Positions 60,822-64,000 of a stretch of 64,000 bases of DNA are shown piece by piece (the stretch's first letter is position 1; each line of letters begins with the position of its first letter). The notes under the pieces are model-generated. The model saw nothing but the letters and a program-made list of their open reading frames with translations. It did not search any database and was not told the DNA's origin. The stretch is from Catenibacillus sp964565805 (GTDB lineage: Bacteria > Bacillota > Clostridia > Lachnospirales > Lachnospiraceae). The DNA lies in the NCBI GenBank assembly GCA_964565805.1, contig CAZMGH010000001.1:62001-126000 (forward strand), read 5' to 3'. The translations under genes and the position numbers were made by a program.

Positions 60822-61139
60822 TTACTTTGTTTTCATCTTAATGTCGATGTAAACACCTGCAGGCATCTCCAGTCTGGATAATGCGTCTACGGTCTTCTGT
60901 GTCGGCGTAATGATGTCAATCAGTCTCTTGTGTGTTCTCTGCTCAAACTGCTCTCTGGAATCTTTGTACTTATGAACAGCTCTTAAGATTGTAACAACCT
61001 CTTTCTTTGTCGGTAATGGAACCGGTCCGCTCACCTTAGATCCAGTCTTTTTAACAGTTTCAATGATTTTGCCAGCACTCTGATCGATCAGTTTGTGATC
61101 ATACGCCTTGAGAGTAATTCTCATTACTTGACTTGCCAT
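60822..61139 (-). CDS. rpsJ: 30S ribosomal protein S10
   Basis: 105 residues, MASQVMRITLKAYDHKLIDQ; first gene of the S10 operon. S10 also partners NusB in antitermination. AAGGAGG lies in the leader about nine bases before the ATG. Confidence 0.97.
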   Translation of the reverse strand: MASQVMRITLKAYDHKLIDQSAGKIIETVKKTGSKVSGPVPLPTKKEVVTILRAVHKYKDSREQFEQRTHKRLIDIITPTQKTVDALSRLEMPAGVYIDIKMKTK

Positions 61140-61176
61140 AAAAAAAGCCGCCTCCTTTTCGCACTTTCAATCAGTA

Positions 61177-61279
61177 CGACAAGCGGTGACTGTACACTCA
61201 CCCGTGTGTATCCTGAAATATCTCACACGCGCTTCTGCTCTCTTGGCAGATGGTTTACTTAGTACAGTGACTTGTCGCC
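61177..61279 (-). ncRNA. Structured S10-operon leader, possible three-way junction
   Basis: In the roughly 225-base leader the minus strand shows two outer helices: CGACAAG with CTTGTCG and ACTGTAC with GTACAGT (61262-61279 pairing with 61177-61198), separated by an asymmetric internal loop. They enclose two hairpins: TCTGC/GCAGA (61234-61250) and CGTGTG/CACACG (61203-61229). Such leaders commonly serve ribosomal-protein feedback control; the ligand is not known here. Confidence 0.65.
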
Positions 61280-61371
61280 AGTTTTCTTAACTTGACATTC
61301 GCTCCACGGAACACCTGCAAACACCTTGCAGCAACCTCACGCTTCACCGCTATCATGCCACAACATCAAGT

Positions 61372-61400
61372 ATTATACACGAAACGCCTGGGCATTTCAA
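61372..61400 (-). promoter_or_regulatory. Promoter of the S10 ribosomal operon
   Basis: TTGAAA (61395-61400) and TATAAT (61372-61377) with 17-base spacing on the minus strand. The 100 bases beyond it are AT-rich with many T-runs. Confidence 0.9.
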
Positions 61401-61517
61401 GGATTTTTTTATTTTTCCAGGGATATTTTTTTCAACTTTTTTCAATCTTTTCCATATTACACACATTTTACACAACTTTACTCCAGGATTCATAACATTT
61501 TAAAACAGGAATGTTAC

Positions 61518-61531
61518 ACTTTATATAAAGT
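61518..61531. promoter_or_regulatory. Palindrome upstream of the UMF1 transporter gene
   Basis: ACTTTATATAAAGT is a perfect 14-base palindrome about 20 bases before a TATAAT at 61543-61548. Part of it, TTATATAAA, recurs near 61591. A regulator site is possible; the -35 box is weak. Confidence 0.4.
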
Positions 61532-61620
61532 AAATTTTGTCATATAATAATAGTGTCCGGTGTCTTTGCGTTGGCGCCGTCATTTTGTAACCTTATATAA
61601 AAGACAGGAGGAACTGAACT

Positions 61621-62865
61621 ATGAAATTTAAACTCAATAAACTTGAGCTAAAATGGGTACTCTATGATGTGGGGAATTCCGCGTTTACCCTGCTGATATC
61701 CACCATCATGCCTATCTACTTTAATTTTCTGGCTGGAAATGCGGGAATTTCCGATGTAGACTACCTGGCTTACTGGGGATATGCCACATCCATTTCCACC
61801 ATTATTGTGGCTATTTTAGGCCCTACCCTTGGCACAGCCTCAGACTTAAAAGGCTGGAAGAAAAAGATCTTTATGGCTTCCCTGCTTTTAGGGGCTATCG
61901 GCTGTGTGCTTCTTGGCTTTATGTCCTCGTGGCTGTGGTTTTTGCTCCTGTTTGTTATTGCAAAATCCGCCTACTCCTTAAGCCTTGTCATCTATGATGC
62001 CATGCTCACGGATGTAACGACGAAAGAGCGGATGGATGAAGTCTCAGCTCACGGCTACGCATGGGGTTATATTGGAAGCTGTATTCCCTTTATTTTAAGC
62101 CTGCTTTTAGTCCTGTTTTACGAAAATCTGGGCATGACTATGGAAACTGCGATGTCCATTGCATTTCTCCTGATTGCCCTGTGGTGGTTTTTGCTTTCCC
62201 TGCCGCTTTTCAGATCCTATGAGCAGAAATACTATGTATCTGTGGAAAGCCATCCGGTAAGAGAAAGCTTCCGCCGTCTTGGCAGGATTTTTAAAGAACT
62301 GAAAAATGACAAAAAGGTGCTGTTTTTCCTTATCGCGTTTTTCTTCTATATTGATGGGGTTTATACCATCATTGATATGGCTACCGCCTACGGAACCGCC
62401 CTTGGCCTGGATACCACCGGTCTTCTTCTGGCGCTGCTCCTGACTCAGATCGTTGCCTTCCCTGCGGCCCTGTTTTTCGGACGGCTTTCCAGAAAAGTGG
62501 CAATTTCCAGAATCATCCTTATATGTATCGGCGCTTACTTTCTGATTGCCCTTTACGGCATCGGTCTTAGCCGCCAGTACCAGTTCTGGATCCTGGCCGT
62601 ATGTGTAGGTATTTTCCAGGGCGCCATTCAGGCAATGTCCCGTTCATACTTTGCCAAGATCATCCCGGCAGACAAATCGGGAGAATATTTTGGCATTTAT
62701 GATATTTGCGGCAAAGGGGCATCATTTGCCGGAACAACCCTGGTATCCTTAATCAGCCAGCTCACCGGCAATGTAAACCTGGGCGTTGGCGCCTTATCCG
62801 TCATGTTTGCCATCGGCTTCTGCTTTTTTATCCTGGCAGACCGCAAGCCGGCCAGAGAGCGCTAA
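61621..62865 (+). CDS. UMF1-type MFS transporter
   Basis: A 414-residue permease with 12 predicted spans. The N-terminal LKWVLYDVGNSAFTLLISTI matches the Atg22/UMF1 branch of the major facilitator superfamily (W-x-x-YDxGNSA/F), as do GPTLGTASDLKGWKKK and SYFAKIIPADKSGEYFGIYD. Family members export amino acids or small solutes; the substrate is unknown. GGAGG lies nine bases before the ATG. A small membrane-peptide gene follows in the same direction. Confidence 0.9.
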   Translation: MKFKLNKLELKWVLYDVGNSAFTLLISTIMPIYFNFLAGNAGISDVDYLAYWGYATSISTIIVAILGPTLGTASDLKGWKKKIFMASLLLGAIGCVLLGFMSSWLWFLLLFVIAKSAYSLSLVIYDAMLTDVTTKERMDEVSAHGYAWGYIGSCIPFILSLLLVLFYENLGMTMETAMSIAFLLIALWWFLLSLPLFRSYEQKYYVSVESHPVRESFRRLGRIFKELKNDKKVLFFLIAFFFYIDGVYTIIDMATAYGTALGLDTTGLLLALLLTQIVAFPAALFFGRLSRKVAISRIILICIGAYFLIALYGIGLSRQYQFWILAVCVGIFQGAIQAMSRSYFAKIIPADKSGEYFGIYDICGKGASFAGTTLVSLISQLTGNVNLGVGALSVMFAIGFCFFILADRKPARER

Positions 62866-62938
62866 GCCAAATAGTACCGTTAAATCCTCAGTGTGCAGGA
62901 TGCGGCACACTAACCAAAATAAGAGGTGAAGTAAGGTT

Positions 62939-63085
62939 ATGAAATTAAAACATTTAAAACTGTTGAAACGCTTTTTTATCATTTTAAGCTCTGTGATCCT
63001 TCCGGTTCTCGGAGCCCTGCTGGTACTTTCCGTTTCTGTGGCATTAAAGATCACAGATTCAGAAGACGCACAGATGGAATATTAA
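62939..63085 (+). CDS. Small single-span membrane protein, 48 residues
   Basis: MKLKHLKLLKRFFIILSSVI continues to a hydrophobic span (about residues 13-36) and a short acidic tail, TDSEDAQMEY. The basic N-terminus and single span suggest an inner-membrane peptide, N-terminus inside. AGAGGTG and AAGG lie upstream of the ATG, and an AGTGTGC/GCACACT stem lies 30-50 bases before it. It follows the UMF1 gene by 73 bases and is followed by a strong terminator, so it may be cotranscribed and could modulate the transporter. I do not recognise a family. Confidence 0.6.
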   Translation: MKLKHLKLLKRFFIILSSVILPVLGALLVLSVSVALKITDSEDAQMEY

Positions 63086-63087
63086 TG

Positions 63088-63171
63088 AAAAAGCCCGGTG
63101 CTTCTTCCTTACGGAGCCTTCTGGAAAAAGAAGCTTCTTAAGGAAGAAACACCGGGGTTTTATTTTATTCC
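63088..63171. terminator. Bidirectional terminator after the small membrane protein
   Basis: CCCGGTG-C-TTCTTCCTTA and TAAGGAAGAA-A-CACCGGG form a 17-bp stem with one mismatch; A-run before and GTTTTATTTTATT after. It serves the two convergent transcripts. Confidence 0.92.
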
Positions 63172-63173
63172 GG

Positions 63174-64000
63174 CTAAGACTGGATATGATTTGCCCGTCC
63201 AATCGTTTTTCTAAATCCTATAACAATTCCCATGGATACAACAATAGGGATCAGCATGACCCGCCACATGGTAGAATAGCCATAGCTTTCGATCAGTGTC
63301 CCGGCAATCAGCGGTCCAACCAAGTTACCGCCGTCATTTCCAAGATAACTGGTGCAGCTTCCTGCTCCCCGCTTTTCTTTTGGAACAAGCTTCATACACA
63401 AAGCCTGGACTGCAGGCTGAGAAGCGCCGAAGCCAAAGGCGTTAATAAACGCCGCCAGAAGAAGCTTCCATATCCGATCTGAAATACTGATCATAAAAAA
63501 GGACAAAGCAAAGCAGAGCATTGCCGGAAGGAGAACCTTAACATAACCATACTTATCTGTCATCCTGCCGATCAGGGGCCTGGAAAAAAGAAGGGTAATG
63601 GCATAAACCGTAAAAAATAATCCGATTTTTTCTGTCGCCATACCCCGGCTTTCTCCGTAAAGGATCAAAAATGAATTAATATTGGAATATACAATACTAA
63701 AGCAGAATAAAATCATTGACGGGATCAAAGCTTCTTTTGCGATCATACTTGACAGTGAAAGCTTAAATTTCTTTGTCTGGACAAAATTATTTTTTATCCG
63801 CAAAGTTAATAACGCGCCGCAGAAGGTGGACGCTGCCGCCGCCATAAATGCCGTCCGGTATCCGAACCGGGTCATAATATTTAACGCAATGGTAGGACCT
63901 ATGGCCTGGCACATGGCCTGAGCCAGAGTAAAATACCCGATCCCGCTCCCGATCTTGTGGGGTGGAAGGGTATCTGTTGCCAGGGCCAGACAGCAGGTTG
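63174..64000 (-). CDS. MFS transporter, start cut by window edge
   Basis: The minus strand is open from the stop at 63174 to the right edge, so at least 275 residues are present and the N-terminus lies outside. Visible: PPHKIGSGIGYFTLAQAM, AIGPTIALNIM, LFFTVYAITLLFSRPLIGRM and SYLGNDGGNLVGPLIAGTLI, typical of the drug/small-molecule MFS exporters; the D-x-x-PP-H/R-x-x-G-G-Y pattern is common in the YfkF/YfmO-like group. Substrate unknown. An internal ATG at 63914 could be mistaken for the start. Confidence 0.85.
   Translation of the reverse strand, partial: TCCLALATDTLPPHKIGSGIGYFTLAQAMCQAIGPTIALNIMTRFGYRTAFMAAAASTFCGALLTLRIKNNFVQTKKFKLSLSSMIAKEALIPSMILFCFSIVYSNINSFLILYGESRGMATEKIGLFFTVYAITLLFSRPLIGRMTDKYGYVKVLLPAMLCFALSFFMISISDRIWKLLLAAFINAFGFGASQPAVQALCMKLVPKEKRGAGSCTSYLGNDGGNLVGPLIAGTLIESYGYSTMWRVMLIPIVVSMGIVIGFRKTIGRANHIQS

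Noticed and set aside
63914..64000. ATG at 63914 as the start of the last MFS gene
   Set aside because: The open frame continues with MFS-like sequence to the window edge, so the ATG is internal.

Overview
The window looks like a chromosomal scaffold from an anaerobic low-to-mid-GC Firmicute, most likely a Lachnospiraceae-type Clostridium. Supporting marks are a Gram-positive PolC replicase, a six-gene Rnf complex in the order CDGEAB, the rimP-nusA-rnpM-ylxQ-infB cluster, zinc-ribbon S14 and L36, an enlarged ribosomal protein L17, and many AGGAGG ribosome-binding sites. No tRNA, rRNA, CRISPR array, insertion sequence or phage gene was recognised. Two runs of exactly 100 N (29816-29915 and 53664-53763) are assembly gaps.

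Left part (1-20249): a Nudix hydrolase cut by the window edge, lgt and asd on the minus strand; a plus-strand MoxR ATPase / DUF58 / DUF4129-like membrane operon; a CsoR repressor with a metal P-type ATPase whose promoter carries two CsoR-like operators; a class Ic aminotransferase; the rnfCDGEAB operon behind a strong promoter; a CdaR/PucR-type regulator; an orphan sugar-ABC ATPase; an unrecognised 426-residue protein; and maf.

Middle (20404-29799): the remains of a radical SAM / DUF4130 DNA-repair gene pair, reduced by deletions and frameshifts but still behind a promoter with a LexA-like palindrome; then ribF, truB, nrnA, rbfA, infB, ylxQ, rnpM, nusA and rimP, one minus-strand translation/RNA operon. 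IF-2 carries a 31-residue tandem repeat in its linker. After the first gap, an ammonium transporter fused to a PII domain lies behind a leader with two consecutive terminator-like hairpins. It is followed by a DegV protein, a cytoplasmic GH78 alpha-L-rhamnosidase with an AraC-type regulator, an unknown protein, polC and ispG.

Right part (44326-61400): a nearly complete S10-spc-alpha ribosomal superoperon on the minus strand, from rpsJ to rplQ, with secY, adk, map, a KOW-domain protein and infA inside. Terminator and promoter signals between secY and adk divide it. The S10 leader can fold into a three-way junction. rpsH is cut by the second gap. rpoA is interrupted by an in-frame TGA after codon 133, the most surprising feature here and either an assembly error or a genuine split. 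The end holds a UMF1-type transporter, a 48-residue single-span membrane peptide and the start-truncated gene of an MFS transporter.

I found no clearly new defence, mobile or biosynthetic system. The best leads are the split rpoA, the decayed SOS-like radical SAM/DUF4130 locus, the double attenuator before amt-PII, the S10 leader structure and the infB minisatellite.
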